A stretch of 64,000 bases of DNA from CAZADS01 sp964483985 (GCA_964483985.1 CAZADS010000061.1:1-64000); one strand, 5' to 3'; positions 53,731 through 63,029 are shown, counted from the stretch's first letter. Translations and numbers: made by a program. Notes: generated by a model from the sequence alone, not told the origin.

Positions 53731-55344
53731 TTGCTAGAAAATGGTACTTTCTTTGATTTTATAGTCAGTGGGGCCGGATCCGCGGGATGCGCTGTTGCTG
53801 GGAGATTAAGCGAATCCGGAAAATATAGTGTATTAATCTTGGAGGCAGGTCCGCGCGACACAAATCCATGGATTCACACTCCTTTAGGATTTACAAAAGT
53901 TTTTACAGACCCAAAAGTTAATTGGAAATTCCAAACAGAACCGGTTGAATCACTAAACAACAGGATATTGTATCAACCTAGAGGGAAAGTCTTAGGAGGC
54001 AGCAGTTCTATCAACGGTACAGTCTATATGAGAGGTCATCCTAGCGATTATGATGAATGGAGACAGAGAGGTTTGGATGGTTGGGGCTGGGAGTCGGTAT
54101 TACCTTTTTTTAAGCAGGCAGAGGATAACGAACGAGGCGAAGACCAACTACACGGTGTCGGCGGACCATTGCGAGTTTCCGATATCCCAGAGGCTTGGGA
54201 TTTACCAAGTGCTATGGTTGCGGCCGCTATAGAAGCTGGTATTCCTGCAAACCCAGATTTTAACGGACCCAAACAAGAAGGGACTGGGTTTTATCAATTC
54301 ACGGCTACGAAATCCCGTCGATGGAGTTCTGCAAAAGCTTACCTTACACCTGCTAAAAATCGCAAAAATCTTCATATCGAAACATCGGCGCATGCTCGAC
54401 GAATAATCATAGAAAACGGACGGGCTACCGGAGTAGAATTCCAAACTCCTGATGGCATTAAAACGGTCAAGGCTAGAAAGGAAATTATAATCTCTGGTGG
54501 TGCCTTTGGTTCTCCTCAACTCCTGCAACTTTCGGGAATCGGACCCGCTAAACTCCTGATGGAAATGAATATTGAAGTAAATCAAGATCTTCCAGGAGTT
54601 GGATCTCATTTGCTAGATCACTTTAATACTTATTTGAGTTTTCGATGCGCCAAGCCAGTGACCATGAATGTTCTAGCATTAAGCTTACCTCGCCGTTTAA
54701 TTGCGGGAGCTCAATACGCTATTTTCCAAAAAGGCCCCCTTACTAATACCGGTATTTCGGCTGGTGCCTTTATAAAAAGTGATACTCGTTTGGAACGGCC
54801 CGATCTTCAAATAAATATGTTCAACTGGAGCGCACTTGAAAGAACGGCAAATAATGTGGTCCCCCACCCATTTTCAGCATTTACCTTTAGTCCTGTTCAT
54901 CTCCGTCCGGACTGCGAGGGTTCAGTCACAATCAAAAGTCCCGACCCTTTTATGCCACCATCCATACGTTATGAATTCTTACGGACAGAATATGATAAAC
55001 AAGCGATCTTACACGGTATGCGCTTATGCCGCGACATCGCTAAACAACCCGCGTTGAACCCGTTCATGGTTGAGGAAGTTCTGCCCGGGCCAACGGTTAT
55101 TAGTGATGAAGATCTGATCGCCGATGTTCGCGCCCGCGCGGTTGCCAATTACCACCCTGTTGGTACCTGTCGAATGGGATCCAAGCTGGACTCGGCCACT
55201 GACGCTCGACTTCGGGTACACGGAATCCGAGACCTTCGCGTTGCAGATGCCTCGATAATGCCTACAATTGTTGCAGGTAATACAAATGCGCCCAGCATAA
55301 TGATAGGCGAAAAAGCTGCTTCCATGATATTGGAAGACCATTAG
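53731..55344 (+). CDS. GMC-family FAD oxidoreductase (choline dehydrogenase-like)
   Basis: 537 residues. The FAD loop GAGSAGCAVAGRLSE lies near the start, GGSSSINGTVYMRG is GMC signature 1, GGAFGSPQLLQLSGIGP signature 2, and NYHPVGTCRMG holds the active-site histidine. GNTNAPSIMIGEKAA is the typical end. It oxidises an alcohol to aldehyde; choline is the best known, but alcohols from aromatic or aliphatic compounds are also used. It starts with TTG at 53731 after CAGGAG. The next gene is a TauE-type permease. Confidence 0.92.
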   Translation: MLENGTFFDFIVSGAGSAGCAVAGRLSESGKYSVLILEAGPRDTNPWIHTPLGFTKVFTDPKVNWKFQTEPVESLNNRILYQPRGKVLGGSSSINGTVYMRGHPSDYDEWRQRGLDGWGWESVLPFFKQAEDNERGEDQLHGVGGPLRVSDIPEAWDLPSAMVAAAIEAGIPANPDFNGPKQEGTGFYQFTATKSRRWSSAKAYLTPAKNRKNLHIETSAHARRIIIENGRATGVEFQTPDGIKTVKARKEIIISGGAFGSPQLLQLSGIGPAKLLMEMNIEVNQDLPGVGSHLLDHFNTYLSFRCAKPVTMNVLALSLPRRLIAGAQYAIFQKGPLTNTGISAGAFIKSDTRLERPDLQINMFNWSALERTANNVVPHPFSAFTFSPVHLRPDCEGSVTIKSPDPFMPPSIRYEFLRTEYDKQAILHGMRLCRDIAKQPALNPFMVEEVLPGPTVISDEDLIADVRARAVANYHPVGTCRMGSKLDSATDARLRVHGIRDLRVADASIMPTIVAGNTNAPSIMIGEKAASMILEDH

Positions 55345-55449
55345 AGAAGCTCAAACTTTACATTTTAATGCAGCCGCTAAATCATTGGCCGTTTTGGTGC
55401 TTTTAGGACCAGTTGAAGTGGAATATGAATATCCTAAGGTAAATGCCTA

Positions 55450-56229
55450 ATGCTTGGCTTATTGGAAACCACATTAAAATTTGTAACGATTTCGGAATTT
55501 ATATTTATTATCATTGCTATTCTTTCGGCTGGGTTCATCCGCGGGTTTACTGGTTTTGGGGCTTCTCTAATCATTGTAATGACCTTGAGTGTGGTTTTTG
55601 GACCTCTGATCGCCGTTCCAATAGCTTGCTTGAGCGGTTTACCATCCATGTTTCAGCTTCTGCCCACCGCCATTCGGCACGCTGAAAAATCTTTTGTGCT
55701 TCCATTTGGCCTGTCAACTTTCGTAGCGGCACCATTTGGTACCCTTGCATTGGTCTCCATAAATCCGTCCATTATGAAAATCGGGATATCTATTTTTGTA
55801 TTACTATCTGTCCCGATGCTTTATCGACAATGGCACTTTAAAGAACGATTAGGTCTGTTTTTTGTAATCAGCGGAGGCATAGGAGCTGGCCTGATACAAG
55901 GGTGTGCGGGCGTTGGTGGACCACCAGCCGTAGCTTTAGCTTTATCACGGCCTACATCCCCACAACGACAAAGGGCTAACGTTATCGGCGCAGTTACCGC
56001 ACTTTCCATTTGTGCTATAATTCCGCTTTGGTATCATAACTTGTTCACACCTAAAGTACTCATATTAAGCGCCTTTATAGTTCCTGGTTACGTAGCAGCC
56101 GCGTGGATAGGAGTGCGATGCTTTTCAACACACGGCCATCGCTATTTTCGGAATGCTGCAATATTTTTATTGGCGGGAATAAGCCTCTGCACACTAATAT
56201 TAGCAATCAGAAACTATATTGCCGTATAA
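55450..56229 (+). CDS. TauE/SafE (TSUP) family membrane permease
   Basis: 259 residues, eight hydrophobic segments. AGFIRGFTGFGASLIIV at the N-terminus and the repeat-like GAGLIQGCAGVGGPPAVALAL in the second half are the two halves of the family motif. Members export sulfite, sulfoacetate or other small anions. The TauD and GMC genes upstream suggest a sulfonate or related pathway, but this is only by neighbourhood. Confidence 0.88.
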   Translation: MLGLLETTLKFVTISEFIFIIIAILSAGFIRGFTGFGASLIIVMTLSVVFGPLIAVPIACLSGLPSMFQLLPTAIRHAEKSFVLPFGLSTFVAAPFGTLALVSINPSIMKIGISIFVLLSVPMLYRQWHFKERLGLFFVISGGIGAGLIQGCAGVGGPPAVALALSRPTSPQRQRANVIGAVTALSICAIIPLWYHNLFTPKVLILSAFIVPGYVAAAWIGVRCFSTHGHRYFRNAAIFLLAGISLCTLILAIRNYIAV

Positions 56230-56238
56230 ATAACTATC

Positions 56239-57465
56239 TTACCCAACCCTTCGCTCGTTTTTGAGCATCCTATCTATGTATCGTCCCTGATAAACAGTAA
56301 TACCTAGAGATTGACCAAATCGGATTGCCTCGTCCGAGTCGCATCTTGTCAAAATAATCCGAGCTCGGCCACATCTATCCACATTCTCTTTCAATTCAGC
56401 TATCCGAGTCCCTGAGACATCATCAGCCATTTCCGGACTCCAGGTAAGTTTCAATAGATCGAAGCCAAGTCTATCACGATCTATAAATTGCATCGTGGAA
56501 TGATTTAATCCATCAAGCGCTATTCTATACCCTCGTTCCCGCATGAAATCCCGAGCGAACATATAGTTTCCCATGTCGCTAAAGATATCAATAGTCTGCA
56601 GTTCTATTACTACCGTGCCTCTTGCCACTGCCTTAAGACTGGCGTCGAAATTTAGAAATGGAGCAGCAAGAATCGTTTGCACATTAAGGTTTATGCTGAA
56701 AGAGCTGTCTATGGTTGAATCATCGTTTCGTATTAAAAGGGTCAGCATCCGCGCATCAAGAGTGAGAGTTAGATGTTGAAACAACCACAAATTTGACAAC
56801 AAATCGAACTCTGGCAATACAGATTTTCTCAATTCATCGATAGAAATATAAAGTTCTTGAAAAATTGGTTGCGGGTTCGGATTACTTGGGGTGATTGCGC
56901 AAACCGGCTGTCGCCGCATTAAATTCGAAAGATCAGCTCGCTCTAAAAAGGTTTCAAGTTTTCCTAGTTGTTCAGGATTTAGCTCTTGCAGTCCATCCTG
57001 TAGTCTTGTTCGCGATTTAACTTGACCGGTCGCGAGTCTGTTTTGCCTTTCGCGCTCTCGGTGCATCTGCTTTACTAAATCAAGCATCTCTTCATGTTGG
57101 GTAACCACATTATACCAAGTACAAAAACGTGCCAAATCCTCTTCTTCATCCCCTTGAGATAAAGGATCCTCATTAAACAAGTAACGCACCTTCATGATAG
57201 CCGCATCAATATCCTCAATGGCAGCGTCTTTGCAAAAAAAGAACAAATCCGAATTACTAAGAGTGAATATTTGTCCATCATAATTTTGCACCATGCCTTC
57301 AAATGTAGCGGCTGCGATGCGAATATGATGATCTTGCCTATTTTGCGGTCGCAAGCGGGAAAGGTGGATTAGGACCCCCATCCTACCATCAAGGTTTCTA
57401 CCAAGTCGTTGCATATAATCCAATAACAGGTATTCCTGACTTGGACCCTTTGTTCGATTTTGCAT
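56239..57465 (-). CDS. Degenerate GGDEF/EAL-like protein
   Basis: 408 residues. The N-terminal 120 residues resemble a GGDEF-type fold without its motif. The C-terminal 200 residues resemble an EAL fold: TVVIELQTIDIFSDMGNYM, GYRIALDGLNHSTMQFID and ILTRCDSDEAIRFGQSLGIT. The catalytic signature is degraded, since ELQ stands for EAL and DGLN for DDFG. It is therefore unlikely to hydrolyse cyclic di-GMP and may bind a nucleotide or a protein partner instead. Proteins of this type occur in Rhodospirillales. It converges with the TauE-like gene. Confidence 0.8.
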   Translation of the reverse strand: MQNRTKGPSQEYLLLDYMQRLGRNLDGRMGVLIHLSRLRPQNRQDHHIRIAAATFEGMVQNYDGQIFTLSNSDLFFFCKDAAIEDIDAAIMKVRYLFNEDPLSQGDEEEDLARFCTWYNVVTQHEEMLDLVKQMHRERERQNRLATGQVKSRTRLQDGLQELNPEQLGKLETFLERADLSNLMRRQPVCAITPSNPNPQPIFQELYISIDELRKSVLPEFDLLSNLWLFQHLTLTLDARMLTLLIRNDDSTIDSSFSINLNVQTILAAPFLNFDASLKAVARGTVVIELQTIDIFSDMGNYMFARDFMRERGYRIALDGLNHSTMQFIDRDRLGFDLLKLTWSPEMADDVSGTRIAELKENVDRCGRARIILTRCDSDEAIRFGQSLGITVYQGRYIDRMLKNERRVG

Positions 57466-57642
57466 TTGACTAAAGGCCGTTCCGTTCCCCGGTTATTACC
57501 GAGCGTGACTGAAAGATATACTTTAACTGTTTTAGCACGCTAATTTATTAGCGAAAGGAGAATTTCCTCAATAACTATGGCACTCGAAATATTAACTTAC
57601 TTTTGCGGCGCACACTTCCTTAGAAATCTTGAACAGATAATC

Positions 57643-58437
57643 TTACTTACCAGTAAAAATCGGTTTTCGTTTGTTTAAAAAAGCGTCCTGCCCTTCTTGA
57701 TAATCACTACTATTAAAACAAGCCCGGGTCATCTCTTCTACTAATTTTCCATTAAATTCCGCTTCATCTTTCATTAACTCATTGATTGTTAATTTAGAAG
57801 CCAGCATAGAAAGAGGCGCATTTTCAGAGATCCTATCGGTCATGTCAGCTACAGCTGAATCCAACTCTTCAATCGGTACGCAAGCGTTTATCAGTCCCAT
57901 CTCCATGGCTTCCTCGGCCGTATACCGTTTAGCTGTAAGTAAAATTTCCTTAGCTTTTGACGGACCTACAAGGTTCACTAGGTTACCTAAATTCACACGG
58001 TCATATGCAATCGATAATCTCGCTGCGGGCACCCCAAACTGAGAGTCCTTTGACGCAATCCGAATATCCGTAGCTAAAGCAATTCCAAGGCCGCCACCCA
58101 TGCAAAAGCCACGAATCTTCGCAATTAGAGGTTTTTCACAATTAAGTATTTTCTTTCGTCCTGCCACAGAAATTTTTGCATAGGATTCTGCTGAAGCAGC
58201 GTCTGAACGCCTTTCTTTGAATTGAGAGATATCAGCACCAGAAGCAAAAGCTTTTTCTCCCGCACCTGACATAACTATACAACGAACGGATGCTTCTTTC
58301 GCGAATATATCAAAAGCCTCAGATATTCCTTCCCACATTTCTAACGAAATAGCATTTCGGCGTTCTGGGTTGTTGATAACAATTAGACCAACTGTACCAT
58401 CTTTATCAGCAAGTATCTTTTTAGTGGAGAGCTTCAT
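57643..58437 (-). CDS. Enoyl-CoA hydratase/isomerase family protein
   Basis: 264-residue crotonase-fold protein. The first oxyanion-hole motif is FASGADISQFKE, the second MGGGLGIALATDIRIAS. The segment AARLSIAYDRVNLGNLVNLV lacks the pair of glutamates used by classical hydratases, so it may act as an isomerase, hydrolase or other crotonase. The reaction is not decided. AAGGA before the ATG fixes the start. A CaiB-type transferase gene lies upstream on the same strand, 70 bases away, so both may be one unit. Confidence 0.85.
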   Translation of the reverse strand: MKLSTKKILADKDGTVGLIVINNPERRNAISLEMWEGISEAFDIFAKEASVRCIVMSGAGEKAFASGADISQFKERRSDAASAESYAKISVAGRKKILNCEKPLIAKIRGFCMGGGLGIALATDIRIASKDSQFGVPAARLSIAYDRVNLGNLVNLVGPSKAKEILLTAKRYTAEEAMEMGLINACVPIEELDSAVADMTDRISENAPLSMLASKLTINELMKDEAEFNGKLVEEMTRACFNSSDYQEGQDAFLNKRKPIFTGK

Positions 58438-58507
58438 ATGGAGTCCTTAAATTTAAATATGATTTTAAGTTTTTAGAATCTTATAAGTTCGATCCGAGAG
58501 CCGTTAT

Positions 58508-59692
58508 CTAAATCACACCCTCGCTTTTTAGTTCTGCTACTTTCTCGCCTCGAATTCCAATGTCCCTTAAAATTTCCTCTGTATGCTGACCCAAATCAGG
58601 GGTTGCGCTATGCATTTTTTGGGGCGTTCTCATCAATTTAGCAGCCTGCCCCACGACTTTAAGAGCTCCAAGTCGATGATGATTGACTTCGGGAGCCATG
58701 TTAAGAGTTTGAACTTGCGGGTCCGCAAAAACTTGCGCCATGTCATGGATAGGCCCGCAAGGAACCCCCGCGTCAGCAAAAGCTTCCACCCAATGTTGAG
58801 TGGTTTGTGTTTTAGTATATGCCGCTATTTCCGAATTAATTTCGGTTCGTTTTTTGGTCCGAGCTTCGTTAGTTTTATAGTCTGGATTGTTATAAATCTC
58901 CATAGAACCGATTGTTTCACACATTCTTTTAAGAAGATGATCTGCCGACGCTTGTATATTGATTAACCCATCTGCAGTAGGGAACACTCCTGTAGGAGTG
59001 TTAGTGGGGTGATTATTACCCTCTTGTTTTGGAACTTCACCCGCCATCACGTAACGAGCTGCTTGGAGATCCATCATCATAATTTGGGCCTCCAAAAGGG
59101 ACGTATTTACCCATTGACCTTCTCCGGAAACTTCACGTTCCAACAAAGCAACCAAAACACCAAAAGCTAAATTAATGCCGGCTGTGAGATCAGCCACAGG
59201 AATACCGACTCTCACAGGACCGTCACCAGGCATACCGGTAACCGACATTAAACCTCCTAACCCTTGGGCAATCTGGTCAAGCCCTGCTCTCTTCGCATAC
59301 GGTCCCGTTTGCCCAAACCCTGAAATGCTTCCATAGATTATTTTAGCGTTAACGGCGCGTACCGTTTCGTAATCTATACCCAATCGATGTTTTACATCGG
59401 GTCTATAATTTTCCAGAACAACGTCCGCATCTCGCGCTAGCGCAAGGAAAATATCCCTGCCTTCTTTGTGTTTTAGATTTAAAGTTATTGACCTTTTGTT
59501 CCTATGTAAATTCTGAAAATCAAAACCGTCTCGCGGACCACCAAGTGGGGTCTCAGAAAGTGCAGGTGGTTGTTCTATTTTTATAGTGTCTGCTCCCCAG
59601 TCAGCGATCATTCGAGCCGCCGTAGGTCCGGCACGAGCGCGAGTTAAATCCAAAACACGAAATCGGGAAAGTGGACCATTATCGGCCGACAT
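58508..59692 (-). CDS. CaiB/BaiF family CoA-transferase
   Basis: 394 residues, full length. FRVLDLTRARAGPTAARMIA near the start, WGADTIKIEQPP, RNKRSITLNLKHKEGRDIF, YGSISGFGQTGPYAKRAGLD, GIPVADLTAGINLAFGV with the probable catalytic Asp, and the C-terminal AGVPCGPIHDMAQVFADPQV are all typical. The ATG at 59692 is preferred over that four codons earlier because GGAG sits six bases before it. It activates a carboxylic acid as its CoA ester; the enoyl-CoA hydratase gene downstream fits a beta-oxidation-like use. Confidence 0.9.
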   Translation of the reverse strand: MSADNGPLSRFRVLDLTRARAGPTAARMIADWGADTIKIEQPPALSETPLGGPRDGFDFQNLHRNKRSITLNLKHKEGRDIFLALARDADVVLENYRPDVKHRLGIDYETVRAVNAKIIYGSISGFGQTGPYAKRAGLDQIAQGLGGLMSVTGMPGDGPVRVGIPVADLTAGINLAFGVLVALLEREVSGEGQWVNTSLLEAQIMMMDLQAARYVMAGEVPKQEGNNHPTNTPTGVFPTADGLINIQASADHLLKRMCETIGSMEIYNNPDYKTNEARTKKRTEINSEIAAYTKTQTTQHWVEAFADAGVPCGPIHDMAQVFADPQVQTLNMAPEVNHHRLGALKVVGQAAKLMRTPQKMHSATPDLGQHTEEILRDIGIRGEKVAELKSEGVI

Positions 59693-60065
59693 AGCATGCT
59701 CCATTTAATTTTAAATCAAAATTTGAAAATCATCTGGTTAATGGTTTCCGTTTATCATCCATTAATTCTTGCACTTAGGTTCATAAGACTCAAATTTTTC
59801 GACGCTTCTCTTTAATCTTGGTCTGATTTAGATCCAAACCAACGGTATAGAATAATATGAATTTTCATAATTGTCTTTAATCGGAAAATGAAATCTCACT
59901 CCAATCGCCTTTTTATAAGTATATTTAGCAGCTCCTGTTGCGCAATCGGCAGCTCTTTGTCATGCTCAAGGAATATGAAAGCGCGACATGTTGTCGCGTT
60001 ATGTGTTATAGTAAGATTTTGCGGCATAGACCGCGGTAACTTTTTTAGTTTGAATAGGATACAAA
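59693..60065 (+). other. Intergenic region upstream of cold-shock gene
   Basis: A 373-base divergent gap that carries the promoter candidate for the cold-shock gene (separate entry) and probably the promoter for the CaiB-type gene. The frame at 59888-60073 is not protein-like and overlaps the promoter. Nothing else recognised. Confidence 0.4.
59982..60012 (+). promoter_or_regulatory. Inverted repeat and possible promoter upstream of cspA-like gene
   Basis: CGCGACA (59982-59988) and TGTCGCG (59992-59998) form a perfect 7-bp inverted repeat with a 3-base centre. The first arm (GCGACA at 59983-59988) could serve as a poor -35 for TATAGT at 60007-60012, with 18 bases between. The start codon lies 54 bases further on. 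The palindrome may be an operator or an mRNA leader structure. Confidence 0.4.
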
Positions 60066-60272
60066 ATGCCTAGTGGTAAAGTTAAATGGTTTAATCACGC
60101 CAAAGGATTTGGTTTCATACAGCCTGACGAAGGTGGTAACGATGTTTTTGTTCATATTACAGCATTACACAAATCCGGAATCCAAAGTCTGGAAGAAAAT
60201 GATGCTGTGACATACGACCTCGTAGATGGTCGTGATGGTCGATCGGCCGCCGATAATATCCACATGGCATGA
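60066..60272 (+). CDS. cspA: Cold-shock domain protein
   Basis: 68 residues: the single cold-shock domain, beginning SGKVKWFNHAKGFGFI with both nucleic-acid-binding RNP motifs (KGFGFI and DVFVHI). It binds single-stranded RNA or DNA and acts as an RNA chaperone. It ends ADNIHMA, as is common. A 54-base leader with an inverted repeat upstream could regulate it. The symbol denotes the family, not one particular paralogue. Confidence 0.92.
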   Translation: MPSGKVKWFNHAKGFGFIQPDEGGNDVFVHITALHKSGIQSLEENDAVTYDLVDGRDGRSAADNIHMA

Positions 60273-60405
60273 TTGTTCGACTACGATAGTGAAGTCAAGT
60301 CGCTTGGTGCCAGTGTCGCTACACCCGATTGAGATGACCGCGGCCGTTTAGTATCTCGGCAAGTTCCGTGTACTAACTCTTTGGCACGTGCAGTTATTGT
60401 AAAAA

Positions 60406-61437
60406 TTAAACGCGAGATACGTTGGCGTCCTCAAAAGTTGCCATTCCATTGTGGCATTCTACGGCGGCTTTTAACAAACCTAAAGCTAATGTCGCACCTG
60501 ATGCTTCACCCAAACGCATGCCAAGGTCCATAAGAGGTATTTTCCCAATCTTTTCTAAAAGCAATCCATGACCTGGCTCAACTGAAAGATGCGAAACTAA
60601 ACAATGATCCAGTGTACCGGGACGTAACGAATGTAAGATTGCCGAAGCGGCAGTGCACGCGAAACCATCTAACACAACGGGTACTTTAGCTAAACGTGCA
60701 GCCAATATTGCTCCAGCGATAGCAGCCAGCTCAAATCCCCCCAATGCCGCAAGAACCTTAAGTGGGTCATCCAACAAATTTCTATGAAATTCAACTCCAT
60801 CCGAAACTATGTTTGTCTTATTTGCCTTTTTTATATCATCAATACCACTACCGCAGCCGATCCACTGACCCGCTGTCCCACCATAAAGAGCTAAACAAAT
60901 TGCTGCAGCTGAGGTTGTATTACCAATACCCATTTCTCCGAGGCAAATAATATCTAATCCAGACTCAATTGCCGTCATACCGTAAGCCATGGCACGCAAA
61001 CATTCCTCGTCACTCATTGCAACTGATTTAGTGAAATCCGCAGTAGGTTGGTCTAAAGCTAGCTCATAAACTCGCAAATCTGCATCAAATAACTTACAAA
61101 GTTGGTTGATTGCTGCACCACCTTCAATGAAATTTTGGACCATTTGCTGGGTAACTTCGGGTGGAAAAGCAGAAACTCCTCGCAAAGCCACTCCGTGGTT
61201 CCCCGCAAACACCGCCGCTCGTGGATGCACTAACCTCAGCGATTGTTATCCCTGCCACGACGCTAGCCACCGTGTCAATTCTTCTAATCTACCCAAAGCC
61301 CCTGGTGGTTTGGTCAACTGACCTTCACGACGAATCACAGAATCAAGTGCCTTATGATCAGGCCCAGGTAATTCATCTATCAAGGCACGTATTTCCTCAA
61401 ATGAACTTATTTTATCTTTGGGTAGATTAACAACCAT
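60406..61437 (-). pseudogene. cobT: cobT (DMB phosphoribosyltransferase) interrupted by a TAA codon
   Basis: Nicotinate-nucleotide:dimethylbenzimidazole phosphoribosyltransferase, which makes alpha-ribazole phosphate for the lower ligand of cobalamin. The 5' part (from ATG at 61437) encodes LPGPDHKALDSVIRREGQLT and PPGALGRLEELTRWLASWQG. Then TAA at 61246-61248 interrupts, and the same frame continues QSLRL and HPRAAVFAGNHGVALRGVSA to the end at 60406. The rest is well conserved, including GEMGIGNTTSAAA and LSVEPGHG, which contains the catalytic glutamate. Total length 344 codons is normal for CobT. One in-frame stop is the only defect: a recent nonsense mutation, a sequencing error or reinitiation at GTG 61230. 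The lower-ligand gene cobU is not in the window. Confidence 0.85.
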
Positions 61438-61539
61438 GATTACAATGTGGAAATCGACTTTTCGGATAGAATTCAATTTGGTAATTAAAAAACAGTCTAT
61501 ACGTTGATTGACTTAATAAGCAAATACGGATCCCGTTTT

Positions 61540-62328
61540 ATGAATGCGCCGAATCCTACACTTTTCTGCCTACAATATTATACCGACTTAATTTCTGCCA
61601 TCCGATTTTTAACTCGTTTACCCTTTCCCATGACAACACCGCCGAAAAGAACGATTATGCTCGCTTCTTGGAGCTTTCCCATAGTTGGGGTCATTGTAGG
61701 AAGCTTTGGTGCTTTTTCTATATTGCTAGCACACCTTGTTAACATCCCGACTGTCGCAATAGCCCTTATCGCTCTTTTGTTTATGGCCTTTCTGACAGGC
61801 GCTTTACATGAGGACGGCATGGCAGATATAGCGGATGGTTTTGGCGGCGGAAAAAATAGAGATAACAAACTAAGCATCATGAGGGATAGCCAGATTGGCA
61901 CCTTCGGGGCACTAACACTATTTGCCATCCTAGGGTTAAAAACTATCGCAATTTCAGCGCTTCTAGAGTCCGAATCCATATGGATGGCTAGCGCGGCAAT
62001 AATCGCCACTCACGCTACGGCCAGAGCATCTATGGTTCCTGTCGCATATTTTCTGCCATTAGCATCCGAGAGCGGTCTTGCCCAATCTGCTGGAAAACCT
62101 CATCAATCCACCGTCCTCATTTCAATTAGCATTGCAGTATTAATTTCACTTGTATTGCTTCCCATTTTGAGCGCAATTACCGCTACAATTGTATCCATCG
62201 CCACCACGGCTATTATTGCAATTTTAGCTTTTAGACAAATCGGTGGTTACACAGGTGACGTTCTAGGTGCCGTGGAACAAAGTTGCGAAACCACAATGCT
62301 GATTACATTAACAGCCGTAATTGCTTAG
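61540..62328 (+). CDS. cobS: Adenosylcobinamide-GDP ribazoletransferase
   Basis: Joins alpha-ribazole(-phosphate) to adenosylcobinamide-GDP, the last or near-last step of cobalamin synthesis; it is membrane-embedded with six to seven hydrophobic segments. AIRFLTRLPFP near the start, LHEDGMADIADGFGGGK with the conserved DG and D residues, IMRDSQIGTFGAL, and GYTGDVLGAVEQ are diagnostic. Start is uncertain: ATG at 61540 is chosen over TTG at 61504. It diverges from cobT, 102 bases away, and precedes cobC by 13 bases. Confidence 0.92.
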   Translation: MNAPNPTLFCLQYYTDLISAIRFLTRLPFPMTTPPKRTIMLASWSFPIVGVIVGSFGAFSILLAHLVNIPTVAIALIALLFMAFLTGALHEDGMADIADGFGGGKNRDNKLSIMRDSQIGTFGALTLFAILGLKTIAISALLESESIWMASAAIIATHATARASMVPVAYFLPLASESGLAQSAGKPHQSTVLISISIAVLISLVLLPILSAITATIVSIATTAIIAILAFRQIGGYTGDVLGAVEQSCETTMLITLTAVIA

Positions 62329-62341
62329 CTAAAGGATCAAA

Positions 62342-62962
62342 ATGCGCGAAACCCGATGGCATTTTATTAGACACGCCCCAGTTGATAATCCTGACGGCCG
62401 TGTTTATGGGGCCTCCGATCAACCCGCAAACACCTCCGACACAGCTACATTTGAAATTTTAGCCAATCACTTACCAAACAATGCGATAGCCGTTGTGAGC
62501 CATTTAAAAAGAACCCTTCAAACTATGGAAGCCCTCCAAAATGCTGGATTAGATGTAAAAGGTCCTATAATCGATCGACGGTTAAGTGAACAAGATTTTG
62601 GGGACTGGGTAGGCCTCACTTATGAAGAAATTAATGTCCAGTATAGAGAAACATATCGTCGTTTCTGGCTATCACCAGTAACCGAACGAGCCCCTGGGGG
62701 AGAAAGTTTTCTAGACGTCGTACTCAGAGTACAAAAGAGTTTGGAAGAATTAAGTAAAAGATTTATGGATCGAGACATAATCTGCATTGCTCACGGAGGA
62801 TCAATCCGAGCCGCTCTTTCACTAGCTCTAGACGTGGACCCTAGTAAAGTTTTTCCATTTAGTACATGCAACCTTTCTACAACATTAATCGATCGTCTGC
62901 ATCCAGAACCCAATTTCAGCGGCGGCTGGCGTATTCGCGGAACCAACATCCCTCCCATTTAG
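62342..62962 (+). CDS. cobC: Histidine phosphatase, probable alpha-ribazole phosphatase
   Basis: 206 residues of the phosphoglycerate-mutase-like histidine phosphatase superfamily. FIRHAPVDNP carries the phosphorylated His10, RLSEQDFGDWVGLTYEEI the second strand block, and IAHGGSIRAALS the second catalytic His. CobC removes the phosphate from alpha-ribazole 5'-phosphate. The assignment over other members is from its place after cobS, 13 bases apart, with AAAGGATC before the ATG. Confidence 0.86.
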   Translation: MRETRWHFIRHAPVDNPDGRVYGASDQPANTSDTATFEILANHLPNNAIAVVSHLKRTLQTMEALQNAGLDVKGPIIDRRLSEQDFGDWVGLTYEEINVQYRETYRRFWLSPVTERAPGGESFLDVVLRVQKSLEELSKRFMDRDIICIAHGGSIRAALSLALDVDPSKVFPFSTCNLSTTLIDRLHPEPNFSGGWRIRGTNIPPI

Positions 62963-63029
62963 GTTTAATAATCAAAATAAAGGGATGCAGTATAGATGTG
63001 GGACTAAAAGAACATAGGACTCTTATTGG

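Noticed and set aside
57568..57678. Short plus-strand frame beginning MALEILTYFCGAH
   Set aside because: Overlaps the 3' end of the enoyl-CoA hydratase-like gene antisense and shows no family resemblance.
61438..61539. Cobalamin riboswitch between cobT and cobS
   Set aside because: The gap is too short for the aptamer and no B12-box-like sequence was seen.
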